Assembly: GCF_002234675.1 (NCBI RefSeq) | Contig: NC_019872.2 | Location: 11,467,950-11,531,949, forward strand | Source of the DNA: Oryzias latipes | Lineage: Eukaryota > Chordata > Actinopteri > Beloniformes > Adrianichthyidae | DNA length: 64,000 bases | Reading direction: 5' to 3' | Shown: positions 25,681 to 37,359 of the stretch, in pieces | Layout of the letters: every line of letters begins with the position of its first letter | Numbering within the stretch: the first letter of the stretch is position 1 | Program-made: the position numbers and the translations under genes | Notes under the pieces: generated by a model | Seen by the model: the letters and a program-made list of their open reading frames with translations, nothing else | The model's database searches: none | What the model was told of the DNA's origin: nothing

Positions 25681-26439
25681 ACATCTATAACTTTATTATA
25701 AAAATGACTAAACTTGATTTGGGGTGAGGTTGGTGGTCAAATGACTTGTGCAAAATAATGTTTTAAAAATCGGCTTTTGAAATTGCCAGGTGGTTTTCGA
25801 AGACCTCACTGTTTTTTAAACTAATTTTATAGAAACTTAATAAACTGAATGAACATCAAACTTTATTATGAAGTTTTAAAGACTTCCACAGAAGAAGAAA
25901 AATCTAATTAATGAAATGCTCCTCACGTATTACTATTCTGTGACTTTTTTTTAAATTATTCCTTTTTTGGTGTTTTTGGGTATTTACTGGTTTATTCTGC
26001 ATCTTTGATGCCCTAGGTGTCACTTCCTAAACAAAATTCCTCAGGCCAAATGATCCAAATTGAGTTTGATAGGACAACTTAATATTTTTGAAAACACCTG
26101 CACGTGCCTTTAAATATATAAAGTTTATTATCCAGTTATCTTAGCAGGTGGTTTTACAGCTATCCTGTGTGGAAAGGTTTATCACAGCCGTCCCACTTAT
26201 CCCACTTATCGCCTAATGCAGCACATGATCAGTCATGTGTTCTTTTGCCAAGAGATTCCACTGGAAATGTTTCCATGTACTGAAAGCAGGTTTTCAGTAG
26301 TAGGTTGATTACTTTATTGTCATCACTGCAGATTAGTAATCAATTTTCGTCACAATTTTTCCATTTTTACAAATGGAACATTTTTGTTTCACAAATCTTA
26401 AGAAATAAATAATGCTCTGGTGTCCTGTTCTTGTCCTCT

Positions 26440-26850
26440 TTCTCGTCTCGCGCCCCCAGCCATCCCCCCACCTATCTGGATGAAGCCCATCTACTGGACT
26501 ATTTAAACATGTATTTGTAGAGTTGATAAACTAATTCTTCTGGTACATCGCCCTGAACATCTGTCCTGGGGAGGATCCCTCCGTCATGTGGACATCCCTG
26601 AGGTTTCTTCTTCTTTCTTTTTTTCTGGAATCCATTTTTTTAGGAGTTTTTCCTGACCGCAAAGGAGGGTCTAAGGGCAGGGATGTCCAGTTTAGTTTAG
26701 TCTGTTTAGTTAAGTTTAGCCAATACCTATTGAATTCTATGACTGTGTTTCATGTTTATTATGCAATTACCTGTATGAAGCCCATTGAGACGGCTATTGT
26801 TGTAATATTGGGCTATATAAATAAAATAAAATTGAATTGAATTGAATTGT
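26440..26850 (+). mobile_element. 3' end of a non-LTR retrotransposon with AATTG-repeat tail
   Basis: The block contains CCGCAAAGGAGGGTCTAAGG, GAAGCCCATTGAGACGGC and GGGCTATATAAATAAAAT, and it ends in several AATTG repeats (about 26827-26848). The same order occurs at 40725-40920, and the last part at 14505-14580. This fits 5'-truncated LINE copies ending in a short tandem repeat. The clade (CR1/L2-like) is a guess. Confidence 0.6.
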
Positions 26851-27374
26851 CCCAATAAATTAAAAAAATTAAAGCTGAGGAATCACTTGTTAGTTTTTAT
26901 TATTTACTTTTGCAATAAAATAGGCTGATAATAGTTTCTCTGTACTGTAGGTTCCAAAGTTTTATACATTTAGAGTGCTAAAAGTGTTTGCAAGAGTATT
27001 TAAAAGAAAAAATCTTCTCTTTAGCAAACAAGTTTAATGTGCTGAGACCACATACAGGACACGAAGGTTGAATGTAATTTATACTATAAATAAAAATATA
27101 TAAATATATATTATATATTAGGAAATGGTTGACTGGAAAAGTAGATTTAACTTAAAAGTAGGTGGACTAAACAGCATTAGATTTCACTGGTGTCCCTATG
27201 GAAGTGGAAACAAGTTTTGCTTCCAATACACAATCATCTGTATTTTTCCCTTTGTCAAATAATGAAGCATATTTTTTCCAAGACACATTTTTTTCATACA
27301 AGTATTAGTTTCCATACAAGTTTTACAACCTCAATGGTTGCTTATTTGCACTTACTTAGTTGAAAATTAACTAA

Positions 27375-27506
27375 GGGGTCAAAGCCCCACCTAAGATTTG
27401 AGTCATATTATATGGCATGTCTGCAGCTTTAAAAGGCTGGATCCTTCCTCTCATCAGGCACACTTTAATAAACTCAACCAGGAATAATACCAGCTCAAAG
27501 AAGCAA
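27375..27506 (+). promoter_or_regulatory. Conserved upstream block of stoml3 copy 2
   Basis: This block shares GGGGTCAAAGCC, TCATATTATATGGCATG and CTTTAAAAGGCTGGATCCTT with the block before copy 1, in the same order and at a similar distance from the ATG. Promoter role is inferred. Confidence 0.55.
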
Positions 27507-29949
27507 ATGGAAATGGAGAACCACATGGGAAGCCAAAGGAGAAGACAAGAAAACGAAGAGGCTTTAATTTGTAAGTTAAAACTCATTGGAGTTTCACCGT
27601 AACAAAAAAACGCTACTATCTTTGACATCCAGGTGACATAAAAATCAGGTTTGATTTGATTTTAGGTAAATTTACCTGCAATTACAAGAATAGCAGGAAT
27701 TAAAACAAGTGTAGAAAAACAAAAGCTTATAAAATCTTGACTAAATCATCAGGTCAACAATTCAAAATTTTATTTAATCAGAACAACAAAATGACTATAA
27801 TTCATAGATAGATAAGAATGCACCTTTTTTTTATGGAATGCATGTAAGAAAGGTTCATAGGGCACATCCTTAGTGCGTCGTCATAGTGACAGAAATCATG
27901 TTCCAGAGAGAAACAGTTCTGAGAGCATAGAACAATTAAATGCTATAAGTGAGCTTACCTTCACTTTTATAATAGCTCCATGTAAAACCAAAATTGATGT
28001 GTTTCATTAGTACTTTTTCCACACACAAATACTGAATTAAATCATTTGACAACTGCACCTATGTACATTTAAGAAACATCAAAGGTTATGAACCAAACAA
28101 CAAGTCCAGAATCTTCTGGACATACTGAAGCATGGAAGATAAACAGAACTTAGTCTGTTTACTCTCAATAAATCTCTTAAATCTTAATAAAAGCCACTTT
28201 GTAAAGAAAAAGAGCCGGTTGTCACAGTGCAACCTGAGACTTTACCTGTCCAAGGACCTAGAGCTGTGAACATTCTTACATCTAAGCCATGGAAAGCCAC
28301 TTTTTGTTTTGTCTTTGTGGTTTTTTTATTCTGCTGGTTAACTTACAAAAATCCATTTGTGCATAAATTTTTTTGTTTGTTTAATTACATGAAATACAAA
28401 ATAGCCATAAAAGAAAAATAAATATCACAGGAAATCATACAGAAGCTTTACTTTAGACTGTCATCCTGTTACTGCAAATATTATGATTCATTCTTTAACA
28501 TCTTGACATACGGAACATCTCCAAATTTCATGACTTTTTATCATCAACCAAGCAGATTATCAGATCATGTTGAATAAATATGTATTGTGGCAGATTAATT
28601 TTGTGCAAACTCCAAACACCTTAACATGACTTCACTTCACATGTTTTCCTCCTGTTTATAGCTGAACGGACAGGGTCATTGGGATGCATTGGATGGTTAA
28701 TAGTCATACTTTCTGGATTGTTCGTATTTCTTTTGTTTCCCGTCACAATCTGGTTCTGTTTCAAGGTGAGTGGGTGCACAAACCCCAGGGTCTACAGCAA
28801 AACTAAGAATGTGAGCTGATGTTGAGCTGTTTGTGGTCTTCCAGACTGTTCAGGAGTATGAGCGAGCTGTCATCTTCAGGCTGGGCCGCATCACAGACAG
28901 GAAACCCAAAGGACCAGGTGTGACAGCTTTATCCACACTTTGAAGAGAAAAAAAAGAACTATTTATTCTCTGTTTTCAATTACTAATATTATTTCATGAT
29001 TATTTTGTTATTCATAACCTAATTGTTATTTACTTTACTTTAATTTTTTTTAGGAATATTCTTTATCCTGCCATGCACTGACTCCCTGGTTAAAGTGGAT
29101 CTGAGAACTGTTTCATTTGACATTCCACCACAAGAGGTCAGTGGTACTCACCACGACACACGGATAAAAAAAAAGAAGTCTTTATTGGCAGCATTACAAC
29201 CTTAATAAAATCTTGAAACATGAACTGAGTTTCACTTTTCTTCAGATTCTAACCAAAGATTCAGTCACTGTTAGTGTGGATGGCGTGGTGTACTTCCGGG
29301 TCAGTGACCCCATCGCTTCCGTGGCCAATGTGACTAATGCCGACTTTTCCACCCGACTGCTGGCACAAACCACCCTCAGAAATGTCCTGGGCACCAAGAA
29401 CCTCGCAGAGGTCCTGTCCGACCGGGAGGGCATTGCTCACAGCATGCAGGTGAAAAGAAATGTACAAAATCTGCCCAGGTTTGTCACATGTGCTACAGTT
29501 TGGGATAAAAATTCTTTTAAACCTTTTTCAGTCCAATCTGGATGAAGCCACAGACAACTGGGGAATTAAGGTGGAGCGCGTGGAGATCAAAGATGTGAAA
29601 CTTCCATTTCAACTGCAGAGAGCCATGGCTGCAGAAGCAGAGGCAGCACGAGAGGCCAGAGCAAAGGTCTGTTTAATGCAACACACAAATGTGCTAACAT
29701 ATTCACAATCACTACAAACAGCTATTTTCACTGACTTCATGGCCTCTTCTCTCCTCACAGGTGATTGCAGCAGAAGGTGAGATGAACGCATCCCGCGCCC
29801 TAAAGGAGGCGTCGCTCGTCATTGCAGAGTCTCCATCAGCTCTGCAGCTTCGTTACTTGCAGACTCTCAACACCATTGCAGCAGAGAAGAACTCCACCAT
29901 TATCTTCCCATTACCCATGGATGTCATATCTCACTTTATGCGAAAGTGA
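27507..29949 (+). CDS. stoml3: Stomatin-like protein 3 paralogue, copy 2 (complete, 7 exons)
   Basis: Exons are 27507-27570, 28662-28765, 28845-28917, 29054-29136, 29246-29449, 29532-29666 and 29761-29949. Exon borders and phases match copy 1. There are two in-frame ATGs six bases apart. The second (27513, with G at -3 and +4) aligns with the only ATG of copy 1, so the protein is 283 or 281 residues. The membrane hairpin is the most divergent part ([19 protein letters not shown]), but its proline is kept. The band 7 region is almost the same as in copy 1; visible differences include FQLQ for HQLQ, NTIAA for STIAA and RITDRKPK for RIIDKKPK. The gene appears intact. A candidate poly(A) signal lies at 30238-30243. 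Function is as for copy 1, so paralogue-specific roles are unknown. Confidence 0.92.
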
Positions 29950-30982
29950 ACTTGCCTCACCAAAGTGAAGTGGACTTTATAAGATATAATAATTGTATGT
30001 TTTATGTTTTACATGAAAAATACTTCAGCTGTATTGGAGCGGGTGGCACTTTTGTTGCTAACACAAATCTATAATTCACTGTATATTATATTTAATCTGC
30101 CCTGTCCTATAATTCTGGTTAAATCTTTTGAATATATTCTTATTAGATTTTGTAAATAATTATAAAATGTTATGAAATGTCACAACATCTGCAACACTTT
30201 TGTTACTTCTTTAAAGTTGAATCCAATATCTCTCTGAAATAAATTCAATTTTTTTCATCACTTTAATTGTTTTTGTTTCATATGTCAACAGAAAAAACAA
30301 AAGAAGCTGCTGAAAACTTTAAAAATACAGGATACATGTTTTTACCTTCATGTGAATGCTGAAATAAGTGGAAAATGCACGAAAGTATTGAACCATAATA
30401 GAATAAAACATTGTTGTGTTTAAACGTCTGGCTATACAGTACTTTGATATAAGCGACAGCATGAAGATACATTGGTGAAGTATATTGTCCCCAGTCTCAT
30501 GGCATTTACTGAAGATGTTCAAAAGTTGCACACATATCTCAATCAAGTCCAAAAAGAGCGGTTCAGCGTAATTTCTGAAAACTTTTCACAAAAGCTTGGA
30601 CAGAACAGTCAAAGACTTGCTTGACACAGATAATGCTCTTTAATCGTCACAGAAAAGAAAAGATATCAAGCATACTTTAGTGAGCATTTGAAAGAAATAC
30701 AGAAAAGAGCCCATTCTGAGTCACATTAATATATGGACAAGGCTCATTCTGAGGTGGAAAAAAGCTCTGCCGACATTTCACTGGAATTACCATCCTGTTC
30801 CCGTCCTCCTGATGATAAACATGTTGTGTTCGCTGAAACTTCAAGTTGAGCAAAGATAAGCTTCTAGAGGTCTCCAAGAGAACACCTGCTTGTTTTGTTA
30901 GATCAGATGACATGGCACATTTAGAAAGTTCTGATTGTCTTCATAACTTTGCGACAATGTGGGGTGAGGGTACCCAGTATTG

Positions 30983-31022
30983 AACGCGTTGCAGCATACA
31001 AAAGCATGCTGCAACGCGTTCA
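30983..31022. repeat. Hairpin with 16-bp perfect stem
   Basis: TTGAACGCGTTGCAGCAT is followed after a short spacer by ATGCTGCAACGCGTTCAA, an inverted repeat of at least 16 perfect base pairs. It stands directly before the protein fragment at 31035. It does not look like a microRNA precursor, because the stem is short and perfect. Its origin is unclear. Confidence 0.7.
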
Positions 31023-31034
31023 ACAGTGCCAAAC

Positions 31035-31240
31035 ATGACAGATACAGACATGGAGCAGTTGGCCAACTTTCTTGGACATGATATAAGAATTCACCACGAG
31101 TTCTACATACTACCAGAGAAAACCTTGCAACCAACAAGTCAGCTAAGTACTGATGGCTCTTGACAATTACAGAAAATTGGCCAATGATTACGTCTTCCCT
31201 GTTCAGGTGGTTTAACACTGCTGTCACAGTCAATGACTTC
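31035..31240 (+). pseudogene. Frameshifted fragment of a teleost repeat-encoded protein
   Basis: The plus frame from 31035 reads MTDTDMEQLANFLGHDIRIH and continues HEFYILPEKTLQ to a stop at 31161-31163. Sequence reading VLMALDNYRKLAN follows in another frame. I associate the pattern QLANFLGHD...H..FY.LPE.TLQ with an uncharacterised protein family abundant in fish genomes, probably transposon-encoded, but cannot name it. No start context, splice sites or intact frame are present, so it is a dead fragment. Confidence 0.45.
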
Positions 31241-31740
31241 CTGATGTGGTATCTGGAATATGGTAATCTGAACTCTCTGATGTAATATCAGAAGGCTGAT
31301 CAGAGTCTTCAAGATTAAATTATGGAAGAAAAAAAAGGGGAGAACTAATCAAGAGTCACAATGCTTTATGCAATGGTTATATTTAAAAAAACAATTTAAA
31401 ATAATGAATCACAGAATTACGTTTGTTGTTAAATTATCAATTTTATGGGAAAAATATACACCTTAAACATTAAATCAACTATATGTCTAACAATGTGGAA
31501 ATTAGAATATTATGAATATGTTTTTAAACTTCAAACTGTTTACAGGCAGGGAGTTTACTTTACCTTATCACACTCTTAGTTCTTAATATTGGAACAACAA
31601 CCCCTTTTTCTTCAAGGTTTGTCTCAACTATAGTTGTAGACTTGCATACAGATTGCAATACAGCTTTCAAACTTTACAATTTAAAGAAACATACATACTA
31701 TGAATATATTTGTGACATAAATATATGAATATACATATAT

Positions 31741-31944
31741 CCCTTGTGCCATTCTATGACCCCACCCTTACATTGACGTGTTCTCCCTACCATGACAAAG
31801 GTGGATAAAGGTGGAAAGATTTCATGTAATCCATGGACATCAGTGAAGATCACAAATCATTGAAGAAAAAAGGTTCAGAGCACTGTCTAGTGGGTCTAGA
31901 TGACCCAACTCCTAATTTTAAAGTGCCTAGGATAGCACAAGGGT
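31741..31944. mobile_element. TTAA-type MITE, copy 2 (uninterrupted)
   Basis: It runs from CCCTTGTGCCATTCTA to GATAGCACAAGGGTT and shares the interior TGACAAAGGTGGATAAAGG and CTAGTGGGTCTAGATGACC with the copies at 7081 and 61778. The left TTAA is lost. This copy shows the empty site into which the hAT element of copy 1 was inserted. Confidence 0.8.
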
Positions 31945-31974
31945 TTCATATATATATTTATTATTTAAAGGCCA

Positions 31975-32848
31975 GGGGCCTCATTTATAACACTTTGCGT
32001 AGTATTTGCGTCAGAAGTGGCGTACGGATGAAACATAGGACGTGCGTACGCACAGAAATATTCGGAGTTCTAAAACCGTGCGCACGCACATCCTACGCAT
32101 CTTTCCCTTAATAAATCACAACCAATTCTAAATGCTGCGCAGCTTTTGCGGCCTCATGACACGCCCATAGTTGCCCATAAATGGTCCGTGAAACGCCCAC
32201 AAATGAATATTCATTGATTGCGAAACCATGGCACACACCGAGAGAAAATCAAAAAAACGTAACTTCACTCAATGTGAAGTAGAAGTTATCGTTGGCGAGG
32301 TGGAAAAGAGGAGAAAAATGTTGTTTGGAGGGCACAGTGTGGGCATTACTAACTAATGCCAAAAAGGCACGTGAGTGGCAGACGGCGGCAGACGACGAAA
32401 ATGCTGTAGCCTCACAACCTCGGACCGTGGCCGAAATAAAAAAGAAAAGGTCGGACATCAAAGTCAAGGCAAAAAAACGTCTAGCGCTGAACCCCCCCCC
32501 ACACACACACACACACACCCGTGTCTGCCACGGGTGTGGGGGGGACACCGGAGCTGACCCCTCCTGATGAGAGACTGGCGGCAATAATTGGGGAATCCCT
32601 TTTAAGTGGAGTGGTGACTGAGGCGGAGGGGGACACCGACGCGCCAGATGCACCGGGTGACACACCCCCAAAAGCCCGCAGAGGACGTCGGAACCGACTT
32701 CCTCCGCAAGCTCTGACGCCTGGGTCAGAGCTTGCGTGAAGGACCGCACATTTTCCCGTCAAGTTTGCTTTTTATAAATCTTAACTATTTCGTAGAGAGT
32801 GGCGTACGCCTTATTTTGTGCGTACGCAACGTTTATAAATGAGGCCCC
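31975..32848. mobile_element. PIF/Harbinger-type DNA transposon, internally deleted
   Basis: The terminal inverted repeats are GGGGCCTCATTTATAA at 31975-31990 and the complement TTTATAAATGAGGCCCC at the right end, the hallmark of a common fish Harbinger group. Near both ends are GTGCGTACGC-type repeats. At 874 bp it is too short for the transposase gene, and it keeps only remnants of the second, Myb/SANT-like ORF (see 32228-32530). A 3-bp target duplication could not be made certain. Confidence 0.8.
32228..32530 (+). pseudogene. Remnant of Harbinger Myb/SANT-like DNA-binding protein
   Basis: From the ATG at 32228 the frame reads MAHTERKSKKRNFTQCEVEV and continues with IVGEVEKRRKMLFGGHSVGI to a TAA just after. 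In another frame follow TNAKKAREWQTAADDENAVA and RTVAEIKKKRSDIKVKAKKR. This is the Myb/SANT-like (NAIF1/MSANTD-type) domain encoded by Harbinger elements, whose product normally helps bring the transposase to the element ends and the nucleus. A short duplication (ACTAACTAA) causes the frameshift, and the end runs into an AC repeat at about 32500-32518. Not functional. Confidence 0.75.
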
Positions 32849-33921
32849 AGGTAAGGTAGATTATGAAGAACCCAAATGCAGAGGAAGAGCTTTTAAACTA
32901 TTCACAAGTTATAAAAAAACAACAACTCTGACAACATGTAAAATGTAAACTAAAAGTAACTTATATATTCACAATGCTGCAGGAGTTGCAATTCCATTTT
33001 AAAGATGTTCTTGTACTACGCAAACTGGTCTACTTGTTTGCACATGACTGCACATGCAAGAAAAAACATCTGCAGCCTCCTGCTGGGCTACATTCCATCA
33101 CTTTGTCCCCATTAGAGACATTCAAAACTTTACATTTTGAATGCAGGAACATCAAACTGTATTATGATGCTGCAATAACTTCCACAGAAGAAAATGCAAT
33201 TTTTTAAAATCACAAAAGAGAAGTTAAAGAAATACTTATTAGTTTTATTATTTACTTTTGCAATAAAACAGGCTGATAAGGACGTTCTTTCTTATGTACC
33301 TTCTATAGTTTCCACATTTGGAAACTTTGTTTGCAAGAGTGCAACAAGCTTAAAAAGTTTCCCTCAAACACATGGGTTTGATGTGGTAAGGCCACATATA
33401 CAAGACATGGAGGTTGAATGCAGAGGCGGTCTTTACCTATAGGCAATGTGGGCGGTAGCGAGGGTGCAGTCTCAGAGGGGGGTGCATAAACACCCAGTGA
33501 AAAAAAAAGACATCACCATTTTTATAGGCTAATATCATCTATTTACACATTAAATTAATTAAATTAATCAAATATGCACAAGGGTGCTCTTACTATCATA
33601 TCGACTTCACAACACTACCATGCGCTGTGTGTGTGTGTGTGTGTGTGTGTCTGTGTGGTGTGTGTAACAAAACGTAGGAAGAGCGGGGGTGGAGGGGGGG
33701 GGGCATCTAGGAACAGCTGCAAAGGATGTGAAGAGGTGGTGTCACCCTGAGAGAAAAACCAAGTAGAGGGGTGGAGGAGAGGATTGGGCTCACGATTTCA
33801 AATCCAACCTGTCACAGGAGCGGCTCAGTGATCAACATCAACCATGCAATTGCACAAAATATTTTTATGATGATGTAGTTGATGATTTTACCTCCAAGAG
33901 GGCCAAAAAGTTACGTTTTAG
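32849..33921. other. Intergenic sequence with a TG microsatellite
   Basis: It contains a TG dinucleotide run at 33626-33650 and a G-rich stretch at about 33683-33703. A short piece near 33425-33485 (GAGGCGGTCTTTACCTATAG) looks repeat-derived. No gene is seen. Confidence 0.5.
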
Positions 33922-34335
33922 ATGTGTACATTTGTACAAAGCCGTTGTCCTGACATTAAGATATTAAAATATATCTTGTTCCCTCAGATTAATATCTTTC
34001 CTTCGTACAAAATAATATTCCGTTCCCACAAGATACTATTCCGTTCCCACAAAATACTGTTGCGTTCCCTCGAAATACTATTCCGTTCCCTCGAAATACT
34101 ATCCCTTTCCCTCAAAATACTATCCCGTTCCCTCGAAATGATTAACTCGTGCGAACGCAATCATTATTTTGTTCGAACGCAATAATGAATCTGTTCGAAC
34201 GCAATAATTATTCACGTCATAAGTCATTCACGCGGATATGCTCTCTGTACGCCGGCAAAAGCTGCTTTCAGTGGTAACTTCCGTGTCTCTGTGACCCACA
34301 TTCGTTCAGAAAAGTAACATGAAAAACAAAAATGA
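33922..34335. mobile_element. Half copy of the 21-bp-repeat fold-back element
   Basis: The sequence matches the complement of the right half of the full element (about 38560-38890): TTGTCCTGACATTAAG, then six to seven tandem units of a 21-bp repeat (ATACTATTCCGTTCCCTCGAA and variants, about 34008-34137). Next come two or three units of GTTCGAACGCAATAAT and then TACGCCGGCAAAAGCTGC. It ends at about 34335, where LINE coding sequence starts. The 21-bp period keeps an open frame that reads repeated ILFRSLE-like heptads, but this is a by-product of the repeat. Confidence 0.75.
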
Positions 34336-37300
34336 TATAGCTTTACTGCAGGAAATCCATTTATCTTTATCAGCTGGTCATCTCCTGTGCTGTTCCCAGT
34401 ATCCAGTTATGTATTCTGCCGGTTTCAACTCCAAACAAAGAGGGGTTGCAGTTTTGATTAATAAAAATGTTACATTTACTCATAAGGATACAGTTACTGA
34501 CCCAGAAGGCAGATTTGTAATCATTAATATATCCATTCAGAATAAGGACTTTTGCATAGCCAGTATCTATGGCCCGAATGTTGACGACTCTTCCTTCTTT
34601 CACAGATTCTTCACCTCACTCTCAGTTCACTCTGACTCCACAATCATTATAGGAGGAGACTTCAACCTTGTTTTGGACCCTGAACTTGACAGACTCAGCA
34701 CAGCAGCAAACCAGCGTACATGGCGCTCTGCATGTATCCTACAGCAGTACATGAATGATCTGGGTCTCTGCGACGCTTGGCGCTCATGTCATCCAAACGC
34801 TAAGGGGTTCACCTTTTTTTCTCCAGTTCACCATTCACACTCTCGTTTAGATTATTTATTAGTCAGTAACTCCCTTTGAAAGAAATTAAAAGTTCCAACA
34901 TTCATCCAATTATTATCAGTGACCATGCACCAGTTTCTGTTACTATTTCAAGGGAAGTACCCAGACCCTCGGGTTCAATCTGGATGTTTAATACATCTCT
35001 GTTAAAAGACCAGGAATTTTTGGAATTCTTTAAAAAAGAGTGGGCAACCTTCTTAGAATTCAACAATACTTCTGAAATATCACCAAGTGTTCTTTGGGAA
35101 ACAGCAAAAGCAGTCATGAGAGGGAAAATCATCTCTTATTCAACGCATAAAAAACGCAAAGAGAAAGCAGATTTATTAGAACTAGAAAATAAAATCAAAA
35201 CCCTGGAGACTGCTTATGCTGCTTCTGCACAGGAACACATACTGGGCGACCTGAAAAATTTAAAGCTGCAGTTAAATGACATCATTAATAAACAAACACA
35301 ATTCCAGATACAAAGGCTTCGACTGGAAAGATATGAAAACTCAAATAAATCTGGCAAATTTCTAGCTAATCAGCTTAGATTAATAAAGAAAAATCAACAA
35401 TCACTTCTATTATGGATCAAACAGGGAATGTCACCCATGACCCGGTAAAAATTAATAATGCGTTTAAAGACTTTTATCAAAACTTATACACTCCACAGAT
35501 CAATCCATCAGAACAAAGCATCAACTCATTTCTCAACAATGTAAACCTGCCCAGGTTAAACGAAGATCAAATCACAAATTTAGACTCTCCGTTCTCGTTG
35601 TCTGAGCTTCATGAAGCTCTGTTACTTATGCCTAATGGTAAAGCACCAGGGCCTGACGGCTTTCCTGCAGAGTTTTATAAGGAATTCTGGGAACAACTGG
35701 CACCAACATTTTATAAAACGGTACAATTTATCAATGAAAGCCAATCTCTACCACCTAACATGAACTCCGCCAACATTATCCTTCTTTTAAAACCAGACAA
35801 AGACCCCACTAGTCCTTCAAGCTATCGCCCCATTTCTTTAATTAATGCAGATGTAAAAATTATCTGCAAAGCACTAGCACAGAGAATAGAAAAAGTCACT
35901 CCTCACATAATTGACTTTGATCAAACTGGATTCATCAAAGGCAGACACTCGGATGACAATGTCCACAGACTCGTTAACATAATAGACATGCCACCATCAA
36001 AAACCAGGAAATGACTATACTATCACTAGATGCTGAAAAAGCCTTTGATAGAGTAAATTGGAAGTTCCTTATTGCTGCCCTCCATAGGTTTGGGTTTGGA
36101 GAATCATTCATCAATTGGATCAAAATATTATACCACAACCCCAATGCATCAGTTAGAACTAATAAACAGACTTCCAACAGGTTTTTTCTTGGAAGAGGAA
36201 CCAGACAGGGTTGCCCACTCTCTCCTTCTCTTTTTGCTATATTTATTGAGCCTCTAGCTGCAGCAATAAGACAGAATGAGAGCATTAAAGGAATTAAAAC
36301 CAAACACAGCCATCATAAAATTAGTCTCTATGCAGATGACATATTACTGTTTTTAAGTAATTTACATTCTGTAAATGAAACGGCAACAATCATTAATGAA
36401 TTCACCTCTATATCAGACTATTCCATTAATTGGAATAAGTCTGTTTTATTACCACTGAACAAAAATGCGGAGCAAAGACTCACAATACCAGTTAAATCAG
36501 GAAATATCAAATATCTAGGTATCAATTTTTCCCCCAAACTATCAGAACTGGTGCAGCTAAACTACACCCCATTACTGAAAAACATACAGGACGATCTAAC
36601 ACGCTGGACCAACCTGCCTCTGTCCCTTATGGGCAAGGTAGCCACAGTAAAAATGAAAATCGTACCCAAAGTTAATTATCTCTTTTCAATGATTCCCACA
36701 CAACCGCCATTAAAATGGTTCAAAACATTAGACTCATCCATATCAAGCTTTTTATGGAACAATAAACCTGCAAGAATTAGTCTAAAAACTTTAAAATCTG
36801 CAAAAAGCTGTGGAGGATTAGAATGACCTAACTTCCACAATTACTTTCTTGCAAATAGATTGCAATACATCTCAAAATGGTTAAAAAATAATCCAGAAAC
36901 CAACTCATGGTTAGACTTGGAACAGGCGTTATGTGGAAAGATCAACCTATCAGATCTTCCATTTATTAGCCAAACAGTTAAAAAACAGGATTGTTTCAAA
37001 AGTATTAATATAAATGCCACTTTAACAGCCTGGTGGGAATTTCTCAAAATATCAAAATCATCAATTCAACCGTGCAAAATGACACCCATCTGGAACAACC
37101 CAGACATCCTCATAAACAAAAAAATTATCCACTTCCCAGCTTGGCAAGCAGGGGGCATAAAACAACTAGAGCACATAATTATTGATAGAAGATTCATAAC
37201 TAATAAAATAAAAGGGGTTTATTCAGACATACCTTTGGTTTGTCTGAAGATTAATAACCCCTCTTGTTAAAGTAAAATATGTCCAACACAAGAGGCCCTC

Positions 37301-37352
37301 AGCTCTCATATGTCTGCCTAGCTGTTGGACAGGACAAGTTAAAAAAAAAAAA
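34336..37352 (+). pseudogene. L1/Tx1-type LINE ORF2 (endonuclease plus reverse transcriptase), broken
   Basis: The first segment (to about 34877) has APE-type endonuclease motifs: LLQEIHLS, SIYGPNVDD, IIGGDFNLVLDPE and SRLDYLLVS. The reverse transcriptase follows: NGKAPGPDGFPAEFYK, SYRPISLINADVKI, DQTGFIKGRHSDDN, SLDAEKAFDRVNW, GTRQGCPLSPSLFAIFIEPL, and the catalytic SLYADDILLF, then KYLGINFS. Frame changes near 34875, 35405 and 36005 and an in-frame TGA at 36824-36826 break it. The 5' end is truncated, and recognisable coding ends at about 37270, followed by an A run at 37341-37352. The reverse transcriptase style resembles L1/Tx1 rather than L2 or RTE. It could not move by itself. Confidence 0.88.
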
Positions 37353-37359
37353 TGATATT

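Larger units (their letters stand above)
23026..27374. other. Intergenic region between stoml3 copies 1 and 2
   Basis: From the stop to about 23500 the sequence aligns with the 3' flank of copy 2 (to about 30690): shared strings include ACTTGCCTCACCAAAGTGAA and CCCCAGTCTCATG. The middle holds a long inverted repeat (24297-24473), a reversed SINE fragment (25485-25680) and a LINE 3' tail (26440-26850). From about 27130 it aligns with sequence upstream of copies 1 and 3. No gene is seen. Confidence 0.6.
29950..31740. other. 3' flank of stoml3 copy 2 and repeat-derived sequence
   Basis: The first 700 bases or so align with the 3' flank of copy 1, apart from an extra piece near 30010-30070. Beyond that are a perfect hairpin (30983-31022) and a broken protein fragment (31035-31240). 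No intact gene is seen. Confidence 0.55.

Noticed and set aside
30983-31022. microRNA precursor
   Set aside because: The stem is under 20 base pairs and perfect, with a very small loop. Animal precursors usually have a longer imperfect stem.
32249-32749. 166-codon minus-strand frame
   Set aside because: It is the GC-rich complement of the Harbinger remnant, with a Cys/Val run from the AC microsatellite. It has no conserved features.
33922-34185. 87-codon frame with heptad-like repeats as a leucine-zipper gene
   Set aside because: The regularity comes from a 21-bp DNA repeat found also in the non-coding arms of the element at 37360-39091.
34001-34260. CRISPR-like array of regularly spaced repeats
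   Set aside because: The 21-bp units are directly tandem with no unique spacers and occur in a vertebrate fold-back element. This is a minisatellite.
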